A stretch of DNA of 64,000 bases from Ryuthela nishihirai (GCA_038380435.1 JAWZYU010000011.1:80225501-80289500); one strand, 5' to 3'; counted from the stretch's first letter, positions 24,317 to 36,916 are shown. The notes: a model not told the origin generated them from the sequence alone. Numbers and translations: made by a program.

Positions 24317-25189
24317 TATTTAGAAGTATTCAAGATTGGTGTAGGAAGCTAATTTTAATGGTAAATTAGCTATTAATATGACTAGCGAGCTTCTGCACAA
24401 AAGGGTTAATAACTCTTGACTGTCCTCCTGTGCAGGTATTTGGTGCTCTGAACAACTCGCTTCTTATCGAAATCATTTTTGTTTTGAAAATAAACTTGTT
24501 TCAAATATAATGCTGAAATCAAATTAAAACAGCTGTTGCTTCTTGGGATTTCAGTTGGTGTACTGATAAGGATATGATTCGTTTGGGATTACATAGTTAT
24601 GCATTTGTTTGAGTTAGTAATATTGCTAATAATAGTGTACAAATTTGTTTTAACTGTCTATAACGACTTAAAGAACATTTATTGATATAATTTATTCAAA
24701 AAAACCGTTAAGTCTAGATATTAAATGATTTAGCCTCCGTGGTTTTAAGTGTGAAACGAACACAAATTTACAGAATATCATTAGCAACATTATAACTCAA
24801 GCAACTGTATCAATGCATAATAAATCCATATCCACAAGCCTACATCAACTCCAAAACAGCACACAGAGCTGTAGACTAAGCGGTGCCAACTAAGCATTAG
24901 ATTAACAGGATTCTACTACGATAATGAATCCGTTACAAAATTTTTTTGCTAATAACAAATAATAATCCATACAAGTTCTTCTTTAACCAGGTTTAACTCT
25001 CTGAAATACACTTATTTACCTCAATTCAAACTTTCCAAAACACCCTTGAAAACATTAGCAAGTGACTAAATAAATTAGAAAACCGACTTTCGTCAGAACA
25101 TTTTAAACGCGTTTTTTTTTTTACTGTAATAGAAGCTGAAAGGTTATTTAAATAATGATTTATATTTATTGCATTTCGGTTGTAATTCA
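24317..25189. other. Non-coding stretch
   Basis: AT-rich; I see no gene or recognisable repeat. Confidence 0.4.
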
Positions 25190-25395
25190 TACTCCTCCTC
25201 CTTAAGCAGCCATGGGATACGGAGGTCCAACCAAATCGTGAAATTTAGTTCTATGAACACATCTCTCCTGAACTTCATTTGTTGTATCTCACCACTGTAG
25301 ACCAACTCTAATAAGGTATTGCTCGACATTGTCTGCCCACTACATCCTAGGTCTCCCTCTCTTTCTACAGCCTTTATGCATACGGGCAACATGGC

Positions 25396-25773
25396 GGGGG
25401 TGGCTCAGTTGGTAGCACACCAGGCTCATAATCTGCAGTTCCCAGGTTCGAGTCCCAGATGAGCCAGCATTGAGATTTATCTCCGCAAAATTCCCAGCCC
25501 TGCCCACAGTCAGTAGGGGACACCGATGGGCTTGGAAATGGCGCCATCCGTCAGATGGGATGTTAAGCCATGGCCCCATGTGCAGGAGAGCCATACCCTG
25601 AGCGCATTAAAGAACACGCTAGATGGCCTTGACGGGAGGCTATCATCTGTCTCGCAACAACTGCTATCCTCCTCCCAACCTTCTCTGAGCCTTCAGGGTC
25701 CTTGTGACCTAGCCATTTAGCCCATGGTGTGCAAAAAAGTGCCACTCAGAGGTAAAATAACTGAACCCAACTG
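25396..25773 (+). mobile_element. SINE-A, full-length copy nested in RTE
   Basis: It is flanked by the 12 bp repeat gggcaacatggc (25384-25395 and 25774-25785), which is RTE sequence. The head is gggggtggctcagttggtag, with box B aggttcgagtccc, and the tail is gaggtaaaataactgaaccc. The length is 378 bp. Confidence 0.92.
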
Positions 25774-26247
25774 GGGCAACATGGCCAAACCAAAGGATAA
25801 GCTGCTCAAAGGAGGTTGCAGACTCCTTTGCCTAACCTCATCATTACTTACAAAGTTAAACCACCTAATGCCTAAGATACTAAGTAAGCATCTAGAATCA
25901 AAGGCATCAAGTTTCCTTCCATCTTGTTTACACATACTTACTTCCATCTTATTACCATAACCCTAGAAACCAAACTATTATACATCCTAATTTTAGTCTT
26001 TAGGTGTATACATCTATTTCTCCACACATTCTTAAAATTCCTAGCAGCAATCCCTATTCTTCTATTGATCTCATGCTGCACATCACCAGTATCTGTTATA
26101 TAGCTCCCAAGATAATTAAACTGAGACACTTGCTCAAAGGTGCAACCATTCAGATTAACTGAACCCAACCTATCTGACCAATTTTCATCACTTTAGTTTT
26201 CACTATCACCAAACCTACTCTACTACCAGTCTCATAAATAGCTCTAA

Positions 26248-26565
26248 CTTTGGGTTGGGCTGTTTTACCTCTGAGCAGTATTTTTTTGCACACCATAGGC
26301 TAAATGGCCAGGTCACAAGGACCCCGAAGGCTCAGAGAAGGTTAGGGGACTCTAACCTTCTCTGAGCCTTCGATTCACACTGGAACAGTTGGTGGGAGAC
26401 AGATGGTAGCCTCCAATCAAGCGTGTTCTTTAACATGCACAGGGTATGGCTGTCCCACACATGGGGCCCATGCTTATTATCCCATCTGACAGATGGCAGC
26501 CTTTCCAAGACCATTGGTATCCCCTACTGACCGAGGGTAGGGTGGGGAGTTTTGCAGAGATAAAC
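26248..26565 (-). mobile_element. SINE-A, 5'-truncated copy nested in RTE
   Basis: It is flanked by agctctaa (26240-26247 and 26566-26573). In plus orientation it starts with the tail complement (gggttgggctgttttacctc) and stops in the gagataaa region, so the tRNA-like head is missing. An internal local duplication of the aaggttaggggactctaacc block at about 26337-26366 is peculiar to this copy. Confidence 0.85.
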
Positions 26566-26700
26566 AGCTCTAATGAAAGAGTTCATCTCATCAACATCAT
26601 CTGCTAAAAGGGCCAAATCATCAGCATAATCTAAATCAGAATGTTTGAGATCTCTACACCATTTAAGCCCAAAATATCCCTGGACAAAATATTATGGCAT

Positions 26701-28033
26701 CTGTTGAATGTACACGAATGAAATTGATTTCCTTAAAGATTGGAAAGTATATCCAAGAGTATAGTTAAGGTTTTTTTTTTTGATTTCTAAAATCTGAGAG
26801 AGCTTTTTGCTTGCCAATGACTATTGCTTAAACTTCCTTAATTTAAATTTTGTTATATATGTATATATGTGAAAAATCTGTATTTCCGTCTATCTTAATA
26901 CAAAAGTTCAATGGTATTTTTAAACATAACAAGTTTTTCTTTTCATTGCTTTAAGACAGAAATGTTTAACCACTCCATAGTGTAACGTTAAAGAAAAATT
27001 AATGAGAAAAAAAGTACTTTCCATAACAAAATCAAACTAATCGATTTAACATAAGCTTACATGTCAGTAATGCACGTCAGTCAAAAAAAATAAATTACAT
27101 GCCAGTACTAAAATATGTGTAACTAAATCCTGAGTACGTGGTGATCTATCGGTGCTTTTATGTACACAGTGGGCTAAAGATCGAGGTCCCAAGTCTCCCT
27201 GAGGGCTCAAAGTTGAGTAGAGGATAGGGTAGCTTAAATTTAATATTCTAAATTTAATAATTGAACTGCTGTGCAAAAGCAATATTATATCATTAATGTT
27301 AACTAAACTTGTATTCTCAGTACATAGGGAAAAAGCCAAAAGTATTATGATTTGAATGCAAAAACCAGAGTTGATATAATTATTGGTTCATTGTCGTTTT
27401 TGAAAACAACTTGTTTTTGTATACCTCAGAATTTTTCAAGAGCAACAGAATATATTATTTCTCACGCTGCAGATTACTTTCATAGCATTGATATAAATAT
27501 ACTTTAGTAGCCCTGAAATAAATATTAGTTTATATTAGGGCCAGATCTAGGACACTGAGAACAGCTCCTCCTCTCACCTAAAAATGCTAACAAAAGTATG
27601 CAAAAATAATCAAATGCATAAATATTTCACGCCTTTTCAAGAAATTTTTTAAAACTTCTAAAACAAAGAGGAAAATGTTACACTGCAATGGAAATCCCAT
27701 TTCATCCCTCCCCATAATTTTTTCTAGATCCCGACCTCTTCATGTTTAATATGAATTCTTAATCTCTATGCCCCCAAGATGAGAGTGAAGAGCAGTTTAC
27801 CATTACAATGGCATGAGTGCTTCTATACTCTACTAATAAGCTTTGTCGTTCATTAACACTTTTAATTTGAATCATACTAATGTCAGTCCTTTATTTCTCG
27901 ATTTGTATTAGGAATTAGCATCTTAGTTTAAACAAATTTCAAGTTCGAACCTGTGTTCTATTATAGGTAAATATTTGGTTTTTTAAGAAAATATGACATT
28001 GCGTATGCTAAGCGATGTGTTTCTGAAAAACAT
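26701..28033. other. Non-coding stretch
   Basis: No gene is supported. The segment at about 27668-27735 (gaggaaaatgttacactgca, then tttttctagatcccgacc) is shared with 36918-36960 and loosely with 7471-7520. It is therefore a dispersed repeat of unknown type. Confidence 0.45.
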
Positions 28034-28105
28034 CGGTAATTTTGTAATCGGTATCAGCAAACTTTGCTTCGGTAACTTTGTAATCGGTATCAGCAAACTT
28101 TGCTT
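28034..28105. repeat. Two-copy tandem repeat, ~36 bp unit
   Basis: The word ttgtaatcggtatcagcaaa with its flanks (cggtaa before, ctttgctt after) occurs twice in immediate succession, with one or two differences. Confidence 0.85.
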
Positions 28106-28371
28106 GAATAAGAAGAGTGGGATACTCCAGTCCTACCATTATGTCTATATGTTTTAAAAAAATTGCCAATTAAATCACTATCATGACATGCAATATGTCA
28201 CTCAATAGCAATTCGTGAATACTGAAAAAGTGGAACAATTCTGCGTTATAAATTTGTTACATTAGGAGCAAACATTTTAATACAAACTTAATATCTGACA
28301 TTTACTTCGGGTATCAGCCAGCATGTAACACTTGCTTTTTACAAGATTAGGTTGTTAGGTTGCTTTATCTG

Positions 28372-28712
28372 AGTACTTTTACTTTTTTGCACACCATGGG
28401 CTAAATGGCCAGGTCACATGGACCCCGAAGGCTCAGAGAAGGTTGGGGGAGGGAACCCACTGGAACAGCTGGTAGCCTCCAGTCAAGGCCATCAGTGTGT
28501 TCTTTAACGTGCACAGGGTGTGGCTCTCCCACACATGGGGCCACAGCTTAACATCCCATACAATGGATGGCGGCCTTTCCAAGCCCATTGGTGTCCCCTA
28601 CTGACCATGGGCAGGGGAATTTTGCGGAGATAAATCTCAACGCTGATCCAGCTGGGACTCAAACCTGGGAACTGCAGATTATGAGCCTGGCGTGCTCACG
28701 ACTGAGCCCCCC
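28372..28712 (-). mobile_element. SINE-A copy
   Basis: It starts at cttttttgcacaccatgggc and runs to the head complement (gggactcaaacctgggaact, gcagattatgagcctgg), ending in a C-run. The outermost tail is missing or merged with flanking sequence. The copy is well conserved. Confidence 0.88.
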
Positions 28713-31616
28713 CCCCCCATACACACACCACCCACTACCACTTTTTTTTACAAGAACTGTTAGCGTAGTTGAAAGCTGATTATTATAGATGAAAAAGTTT
28801 CCTCAGATGCATTTTGTCTTTTTACGCTAAATACTAAAATAAAAAATTATATTTGTACAGACCCAGTTGTTAATAAATTTAATTGAAAAATGCATGTAGT
28901 TCATTTTCAAATGTTTTAATGCTTAATTACATAACTTTCGAGTTTAAAAATTCCTGAATTTTTACATGTATCTTTAACACTTTCAAAACTTAATGAATCT
29001 AATTTCACACATTTGAATGTATCACAATAGTTGGTAGCAGGTTAATGTCGTTAATTTATTCCTTAAAACCCAAAGTTAAGGGAAACAATATTAAATTTAT
29101 TGAAAGATACTTTTGTTATAATCTTGATATAATTGAAATGTACGAGCATCACAAGATATATTTTTCGTAATATATTGACAGAGTTTAATTTAAGCCTTGA
29201 CGACTTTGTTGACAAAATAGTGTCCAATAGGCAATTCTGCTTTGTCCACAAAATATTGTTTTATACGTTTTCTATTATGCATATAATAGTAATAAAATTA
29301 TCTCTAGTTATTGCATCAATGATTAGAACAGTAAAACTAGTCAGGTTAAAAATCACTTCAGCTATGCATCAGATCAATTAGGTTTAGAGATATCTGAACG
29401 TGAAAGGGCATGATTACATTCACCAAGAACAGTTTCACCTAAAATATTCATACATAATTTTGAATGTGAAAGCCAGACATAAGAAAGGAAAAAGGAGGAT
29501 TACACCTCACTTTCCAAAAAATAGCTCAAATGGTTATACCTACTTTTGATGAACAGTTAATGTCACCTGTATCCTTGGTGACACTATCGATAAATGGTGG
29601 CAAACAATCTGCCTGTAGCAGTTAATGTGAAAAGTATATGCACTGTTATAAAGTGGCCAGAAAAATAACCAATTAAAATACATGAGATTAGAACTAGCAA
29701 ATCATCTGAAAAAGAAATATCTGCTGGTTGAATATGGAAAATGAGGCTTTGGTTGTGAGATGATCAATGTAGTAGAAATGACACAATATTTTTCAAACAC
29801 TCCTAGCTCAACAAACTGGTGCTTCTATTTAATATACAGTGCAATAGGAAAATTTGAATATTATATAAACAGTAAAATTTGTGTTCGAAAAGACTTAAAA
29901 TTTTTTACATCAAAATTTTTTATATTATCTTTTTTTTAATCAGAATTTTATGAAAAGCATTGCTTTCCTTGCTTTGATGGGCATTTTGCAACTGATATCA
30001 AAAATCTGCTGGATTTTTGAATCATTTCATTCATCACACCATTGAGGGGCTATGAAATTTGTGCCCCAACATGAGCTTTAAGCCACCAGACCCCATTACC
30101 ATATTGAGAGGCCTACAGTGGATGTACAACCCCATGGCTTAATAGCGTTACAACATTTGTATAAGTCGTTTATCAACAGTCTTCGATAGACTGTAGAATG
30201 AAAAAGTTTTAAAAGTCAACTAAGAAACTATTAGTAAACCAGTGGCTGACATAAACCCCAGCATGGAAAGTGCCAAAATATCAACAACTGCTGTTACTTC
30301 CATCATTCTGTTGGTAGAGTCCTGGGACAACCGAAACGCCATATGCTGAAGTGGAGAACCATAAATGTCTCCAAAGGAAAGGGCTCAAAGTAGTCTTGTG
30401 TGCTAACTGAAAATAACAACCAGCGGCACAAAATGAAAAGTCCACCTCAGAGACTCTTCATGAATTAAGTGATCATCTTCGTCGAAGCAGGCAAACAGTG
30501 AATTGGCTGGCATGAGAGTGATCCACACATATTATCTATTAATGAAATAGCATCTCATCCCTGAATCAGTTAGTAGAATTATTAGGATTAGAATTTAGGT
30601 AGTAGCTAACATTAATTAATTTTAAAAGTGTGTGAAATCCAGTTCAAATGGATATTTCTTGGAGTTATTTTGAAATGTGTCAATGAGCACAAATTATTCT
30701 GAATTGAATATCCACATTGTTATAACTATATATATATAGTTATATTATAACAATGGTTATTTTTACTTTGTTACTAGGTCTAGTGACTTATGAGCTCTCA
30801 CGGCATACCATGAAAAATTTTACCGCGTACCCCATGTTGAGAACCCCTACCCTAAACCATTGATACTAACATCACTACATAGTACCGATTGGCAATTGTT
30901 CACATGGACAGTTTAATGCAATTTGCTGCCTTTTTGTCAGTTTTATTCAATTACCAATAATCTTGACATTGTTATCCTCTATGAATCTTATGCCCTGACT
31001 TGCACAAACAGCTCATCACTTGATCTCTAACATCAAACTTTGGTTTTGTTCATCAAAACCAAAATTTATTTATTTATTCTTAAATATTAATCTGGATAAT
31101 TTTGACATGTATATATTTTTTCAATTAATTTTTCTATAATTTGTAAAAAAATAATCTGACATCAGATTCAGGAATTATCCAAAGAAAGTACTATTTTATG
31201 CTATGCAGTGAAATTTAATATGCCTGGAAAACCAAATTCAAAGCTCTGTAATCTCTAAAATGATTTCTTTTGGAAAAATAGATAAATCAAAATTAAATAT
31301 TAAATTTTTCAACAACATTAACTTATATTTATAAAAGCTAGAATATTTAAGACCAACCTCAATTGCCCTAAGACATATGACACATTACTGAGGTTTAATT
31401 TTGGAAATAAATTCTTATCACTAGCGATGATATTTAATAGTGCAGCTTTAATAACAGTTTAAAAACACAAAATTTTATGCCGAGTCAAAAATGAGATATT
31501 CAAGTGTGGAGCTATGAACTTCATTTTCTGCCAGCTAATCTTGAAAGTTCTCTAATAATTTAATAGAACAGAGTATTTAAAACCTTGTCACCTCGTTTTA
31601 AGCTTTCCAATGGATA
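28713..31616. other. Non-coding stretch (downstream of the host gene's 3' end)
   Basis: No gene is supported. At about 30716-30765 there is a short AT palindrome (attgttataact / agttat-attataacaat). At about 30785-30850 the sequence taccgcgtaccccatgttga followed by gaacccc resembles a hAT-type terminal inverted repeat, but no second end was found. The 31160-31500 stretch shares short words, such as tataaaagctagaatattta, with 49720-49740. Confidence 0.4.
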
Positions 31617-31622
31617 TTTATT
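31617..31622 (-). promoter_or_regulatory. Polyadenylation signal AATAAA of the host gene
   Basis: AATAAA on the minus strand lies about 50 nt downstream of the TAA stop of the 3' exon at 31671, a normal distance for a short 3' UTR. Confidence 0.6.
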
Positions 31623-31670
31623 TCTTACACACATAAGTACATATATACAATGGATAATGATGATGCACAT

Positions 31671-31842
31671 TTACTTTCCCTTTAGCATTTTTTTCCTTGA
31701 TCCCTTTGCAGCAAAAGAATTTGACCGCTTGAATTTTTTCCTGCTGTTCCCTGGAAAAGCATTCGATCGTTTGGCTTTCTTTCTATTATTCTTAGGTTTT
31801 ACCTTTCCACTTTTTTCTGATCGACCTTTGATAGAGGTTTTG
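31671..31842 (-). CDS. 3'-terminal coding exon of a lysine-rich host protein
   Basis: On the minus strand an acceptor with a good pyrimidine tract (attctgccctttcag) precedes an open block of 172 nt ending in TAA. It starts with one base that completes a split codon. The product is strongly basic and contains two related motifs, KRSNAFPGNSRKK and KRSNSFAAKGSRKK, ending KKMLKGK. Such a tail is typical of nucleolar or ribosome-biogenesis proteins, but I do not recognise the gene. The phase fits the exon at 50598-50626: its last two bases AG plus this C give Ser. An AATAAA follows. A plus-strand open frame across the same place (31585-31908) is a shadow of this exon. Confidence 0.7.
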
Positions 31843-32001
31843 CTGAAAGGGCAGAATTTAAAACATGTTTACAGTGAGTTTTTCATTCATAAACAATTCT
31901 CAATTTAACCTATTATAAATTCAAAATTTATTCATTCTTCAAGGGATTATTAGTCACAAGATTCAAAAATAAACTCAATTACACCCCAGAGTTATAAATT
32001 A

Positions 32002-32575
32002 GTTGATTTTAGTGTATACTGTACACATGGACCATATGCTGATGACTACTCACAATTTTTTTACAAGAGAAAAGCAACTGTACAGTAGCTTGTCAGAACA
32101 GTTAAAATTAGCTGTGGACTTTCGTTATTTTTGAGAATGGCTACTTGTCTTACAACCTTTAATTGGTATATATTACAGAGTGGTTTCACTTATTATCAGA
32201 TAAGCTTTCACTTATATGTAGTGTTATTGTGAAGTAAATTTTTAATTAATAGCTCTTACTTCCATGTGTTGTTTGCTAGATGATCCAGGCTACTGTTGTC
32301 AGCATTGTGTTTTGTATTTAATTCACAGTGACACTACATATCAACTACATATAAGTGAAAGCTTATCTGATAATAATTGCAGCCACTCCTGATTACAATC
32401 GATATCTATTAAAGGTTGTAAGATTTAAATTGCCATTATCAAAAATAACCCTCAAAATGCCACAGCTAATTGTAGATGTCCTGATGAGCTACTGTACAGT
32501 TGCTTTTCTCTTGCAAAAAGGATTGTGAGTCATCAGCATATGCTCCACGTGTACAGTACTACACTGAAATCAACA
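32002..32575. mobile_element. Fold-back (palindromic) element
   Basis: The left arm (about 32002-32222) and right arm (about 32330-32575) are inverted copies. Shared words include gttgatttyagtgta, accatatgctgatgac, agaaaagcaactgtacagta, gcttatctgataataa and catataagtgaaagctta. Possible TA duplicates flank it (32000-32001 and 32576-32577), as expected for a Tc1/mariner-like MITE. The loop is about 110 bp. No coding remnant is visible. Confidence 0.75.
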
Positions 32576-32754
32576 TATGATGTCAAAAGATTAAATTCCT
32601 AAGTTCTAAAACCAATTAGGCAAATACCGATTGGTAATCACATATAGCATCACCAACAGCTTCTACTAGATGATGTCACCAACAGCACTTGTGAATGTGC
32701 CTGCCAAGCTGTGTGTGGAAGCTGCTAATTGGCCAGAAGGAAGAACATGTTGCA

Positions 32755-32985
32755 CTGACGAAAGACCAGTTGTAACATTACACATAAGCTGACGACTATG
32801 CACAAGCCTTTTACACGAGAAATACTGTACAGTATGCTCATCAGGACATATATAATAGCTGTGGACTTTATTATTTTTGAGAATGGCTATACAAGTTTGG
32901 CAACCTTTAATAAGTATGTATTGTACTCAAGTGGCACCATCCAATGGAACTTTCACTTATATGCAGTTGACATGTAGATATTTAC
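32755..32985 (+). repeat. Third, diverged copy of the fold-back arm
   Basis: It repeats the arm at 32030-32225 in direct orientation: ataagctgacgactatgcac, tactgtacagtatgctcatc, agctgtggacttta, atttttgagaatggcta, and finally ttcacttatatgcagtt. It has no matching inverted partner nearby. Confidence 0.65.
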
Positions 32986-33740
32986 AAACAGCGGCATTGT
33001 AAATTTTTAAAGTGAACACTTGGTTAAACTTAAAAGAGCTGTTACCAAAAATATCATTCTTTTTACAAATACTGGTTGTCACTGATGAAATAGTAAGGGC
33101 ACATAACATGGATACCTAATTCACTAGCTTCTCATTTGCACTATCCAAATCTTATAAATATATCTCAGAATATCCTTTTTATTGGTTTATTTGCGATATA
33201 TAATTTTAAAATTCTCTCATTATCTTAAATTTGTGCAATAAAATTGCACAATAAATCTCCAGAGACAATAGCAAATATCAATGCTTATTATGTTTCTCAT
33301 TAAAAAGTGCAACAACACAAGTTTGTCTTAGGCACAGTTTAATATTTCTCAGTGAAAACATAAGATTAATAAATCACAAGAATCACAAATTAATCTTGAA
33401 ACATTTAAAAAAAATGTTATCCTTACAACTAAAACACTCTGATAACTTTGATATATATGTTTCAATGTGAACAATAAATGAATTTTGAAATGCAAGAAAG
33501 TTACTAAAGAAGATATAAACTTTGCAGGTAATGAAAGAAATCTAAAGAGAAGTAATTTAAAATCTGTTTAAAAATGTGCATTCAAACCCACCACTTAAAA
33601 AAGACATTCACTGCTTAAAGAATGCTGAGATATTGCTGCTCGATGAAACTCCTATTTGAATAAAATTCCATTAATTTAATCAAAGTCAAGCAGTGGTATT
33701 GGAGAAATACCCCCTTCCTTGAGAATGCTAGTAAGGGTAA
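32986..33740. other. Non-coding stretch
   Basis: AT-rich sequence with no gene or repeat that I can recognise. Confidence 0.4.
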
Positions 33741-36700
33741 TCATCATCATCATTCTCAAGCAGCCATGGGCTACAGAGGTCCAACCAGACCATGCAATTT
33801 AGTTCTCCAAGCAAGTCTGTCCTGAGCTACATCTACTGCATCTGGCCACCACACACCAATTCTAACAAGGTCCTGTTTGACATTGTCTGCCCACCGCATC
33901 CTAGGTCTCCCCTTCTTTCTGAGGCCTTTAGGCACACTGTTCATAACCCTATTCGCCAATCTATAATTATTCATACGGGCAACATGGCCAAACCAACGGA
34001 GTCTCTCTCTGCACAATATGCTGCTTAAAGGAGGTTGCAAACTCCTTTGCCTAACCTCATCATTAGTTACAAAGTTGAACCACCTAATGCCCAAGATACT
34101 GCGTAAGTATCTGGAATCAAAAGCATCTAGTTTCGTTATCTTGTTTACAAAGTGTCCAAGTTTCACTACCATAACTAACCCTAGAAAGAACCAAACTATT
34201 ATACAGTCTAATTTTAGTCTTTAGGTGTATACGCCATTTCTCCACACTCTCCATAGATTCTTAAAAGTCCTGGCAGCAATCCCTCTTCGTCTGTTAATCT
34301 CATGTCACACATCACCATTATCTGTTACATAGCTCCCAAGATAATTAAACTGTGACACCTGCTCAAGACTGCAACCATTCAGATTAACTGAATCACAGCC
34401 TGCCTAACCAATTTTCATCACTTTAGTTTTCTCTCTGTTTATAACCAAATCTACTCTACTACCAGTTTCATCAACAGCTCGAATGAAAGAGTTCATCTCA
34501 TCAACATCATTTGCCAAAAGGGCTAAATCATCAGCATAATCTAAATCAGAAATTTTCGTATCTCCAGCCCATTTAAGGCCAAAATCTTTCCCTTGAAGTG
34601 AATTTCGCATAACATAATCAATAACCAGGCTAAAGAGAAAAGGAGACAAAATGCACCCTTGTTGAACACCAGAAGTAATGCTAAACCAATTGCTACAAGC
34701 CTTACCAACTCTCACACACGACTCAGTGTTATTATAGAGAGCTTTCATTATGTTAGCTAACTTGTCAGGTATACCACATGATCTCGCAATCAACCACAAA
34801 TTATGATGATCAACAGTGTCGAAAGCCTTTTTGAAATCAACAAAGCTAGCAACCAAAGGTTTCTGAAACTCTAAACATTTCTCAAGAATCTGCCTAAGTG
34901 AAAATATCTAATCCACACATCCCCTACCACTTCTGAATCCATATTGCTCATCACGCAATTGACTGTCAACCAGATTCTCAATTCTATTAAACACAATCAT
35001 GGAAAGAACTTTACTTGAACAGAGAGTAGGCTGATACCCCTATAGTTATCACAAGAACTGCGATCACCTTTTTAGAAAATAGGGATAACAATAGCTCTGG
35101 TAAAATCCTTAGTAACCATGCCTTTATCATAAAAGATATTCAGAATTTCAGTCATCCAAGTGGTAACCGAAACATTCCCAGCTCTAAGCATTTCTGTAAT
35201 AATTTCATCAACCCCTGGGGATTTATGTAGTTTAAGTTTAGAAACAGCCAAATTAACTTCAGATTGTATTGTAGGGCCAACATTAAAGCCAACAATGCAT
35301 CTATGATCATTGCAAACAATGGGAATAGAACTAACCACATTGTTTAGATCATCACTGAAATGATCAGCCCACCTAGCCATGATAGAATCCTCCCCTTCTA
35401 TAACCTTACCTTGTTTATCCTTCAATCCCTGTATACCTGTCCGTTTTCTACCGCACAAAACATTAACTATCTGGTACAACTCTCTGCTGTTGTGCTGTCT
35501 AACTGCTTCCTCGGCTTTGTCAGCCAAGCCAACAAGCCAAAGATTCTTATCAGCAGCTAACTGATATTTTACACATTTATTAAGTTCTCTGTAATGCTTT
35601 CTATTAGGACTAGTAGGGTATTGATTAAGGACATTTCTGCAGTTCTTCCTTTCTGAAATAAGCTGAATTGCCTTATCATTCAAATAATTCACCTCCTCTG
35701 CTCCTTTTTTCCTGAAAGAGTACTGCTAATTTCCAAAAAAGCCTGTTTAAAACAGCCCCATTCTTCCTCAACTTCAGTAGTAAGCCATGATTGTCATAAT
35801 GACTAAGTAACCTATCATGGTAAGCTTTAGCTATAACTGGGACTTTCAGAGCTTCAGTATTAAAGGTAAATTTTTTAACTTTAGCACAACACTTTTTAAG
35901 TTTAAGTTGCAATACACTTTTAACAAGGTAATGGTCAGATCCAATTTCAGCTCCCCTATATGACCTGGTATTCCTAACAGAACTAGCCCATTTGCTCTTA
36001 ATTAATATATAATCAATCATATTCTTATGCAGCCCATCAGGTGAAACCCATGTGTACTTCTGTATGTCGTGGTGTTTGTAATAAGTGTTAGTTATTCTGA
36101 AACCATTAAGTTTACTTACCTGTAGGAGACATTGCCATTGCTGCTACCAATACCTAAAGGGCCTATTACTCCTCCCCAAAGGTCAGAGTCAGTACCAACT
36201 TTGGCATTGAAGTCGCCTCGAACAAGGGTAATATCTCCTTTCTTGACAGAATTCAAAATATCCTGAAGTTGTCTGTAAAACCTATCCTTCTCATCCTCAT
36301 CGGCATCCTCAGTGGGGGCATAACAGCAGATAACATTCAAATCTTTAACGCTTGTCTGAAATTTCTCTCTAAGAAACCTTTCATTAATGCACTCATATCC
36401 TAAAAGAGCATCACTAGCGTGTCTGCTGAGAAGCAGACCCACACCTTGGTGATGTTTATTGTCTCCCTCCCTGAAAAGAGAAATTTAAGATTATTTTTAA
36501 GAATCTGACCTTTATCTGTCCATCTGGTCTCTTGCAAGCCGAGAATATCCAAATTATAATGGTGGAATTCTTGTGTGAGGACATCAAGAGAAAAAGTTCT
36601 GTGCAGAGTCCTCACATTCCAACTACCTATGGAGAGAAAATGGTTAGTGGGATGTTTAAAGAAACTATGTTTATTGAGAGAGGGAATGTCGACAATATCA

Positions 36701-36916
36701 AACAGCCCCCTAATCGCAGACATGGGGCAAAGACCCGTTCCCCCACCACTAAAGGCTGAAGCCATCGACACTGGAAGACTTCCTCCAATGTAGAATTTGA
36801 CGATGCCAATAGAAGCAATGTGTTCAGGTGACTGCGATGACCTCTGCTCAGGATTATCCACCAGCTGATAAACATATCCTGTGAATCTATTCACTTGGGG
36901 CTGTCAACCCACAAAC
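33741..36916 (-). mobile_element. RTE-type LINE, nearly full-length, inverted relative to the copy at 14.7-18.3 kb
   Basis: The 3' end is an ATGATG-type run (complement at 33741-33754) followed by the shared 3' UTR. Read on the minus strand: endonuclease (SIGSWNVRTLHRTFSLDVL near 36600; LGLQETRWTDKG near 36520; DFNAKVGTDSD near 36200; GSDHYLVKSVLQ near 35930), then reverse transcriptase (KLHKSPGVDEIITEMLRAGN near 35190; DFKKAFDTVDHHNLW near 34830; GVQQGCILSPFLFSLVID near 34650; YADD at 34527-34538), then the C-terminal segment (RERLRWFGHVARMN, KGRPRMRWADNV near 33900). Frameshifts near 36440, 36130, 35690, 35080 and 34180, plus stops, inactivate it. It starts at the same point (tttgtgggttgacagcc) that lies inside the 5' UTR of the other copy. 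It interrupts a dispersed repeat whose sequence resumes at 36918. Confidence 0.92.

Larger units (their letters stand above)
25190..26700 (-). mobile_element. RTE-type LINE, 5'-truncated, split by two SINE-A copies
   Basis: The 3' end lies at about 25190, with a decayed GGAGG/ATG-type tail followed by ttaagcagccatggg, as in the other RTE copies. On the minus strand the C-terminal part is readable: RKRGRPRM near 25365, FDSRCLLSILGIRWFNFVSN near 25880, EVSQFNYLGS near 26130. It is truncated just upstream of the YADD region (complement near 26610-26635), ending in AT-rich sequence at about 26700. Two SINE-A insertions with target duplications are listed separately. It is more diverged than the copies at 14745 and 33741. 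Confidence 0.85.

Noticed and set aside
30720..30765. Functional cruciform or replication origin
   Set aside because: It is a short AT palindrome of a kind expected by chance in DNA this AT-rich.
31585..31908. 107-residue open frame on the plus strand
   Set aside because: It is antisense to the lysine-rich 3' exon, whose acceptor, stop and AATAAA make the minus strand the better reading. Its Phe/Leu-rich product is the mirror of Lys codons.
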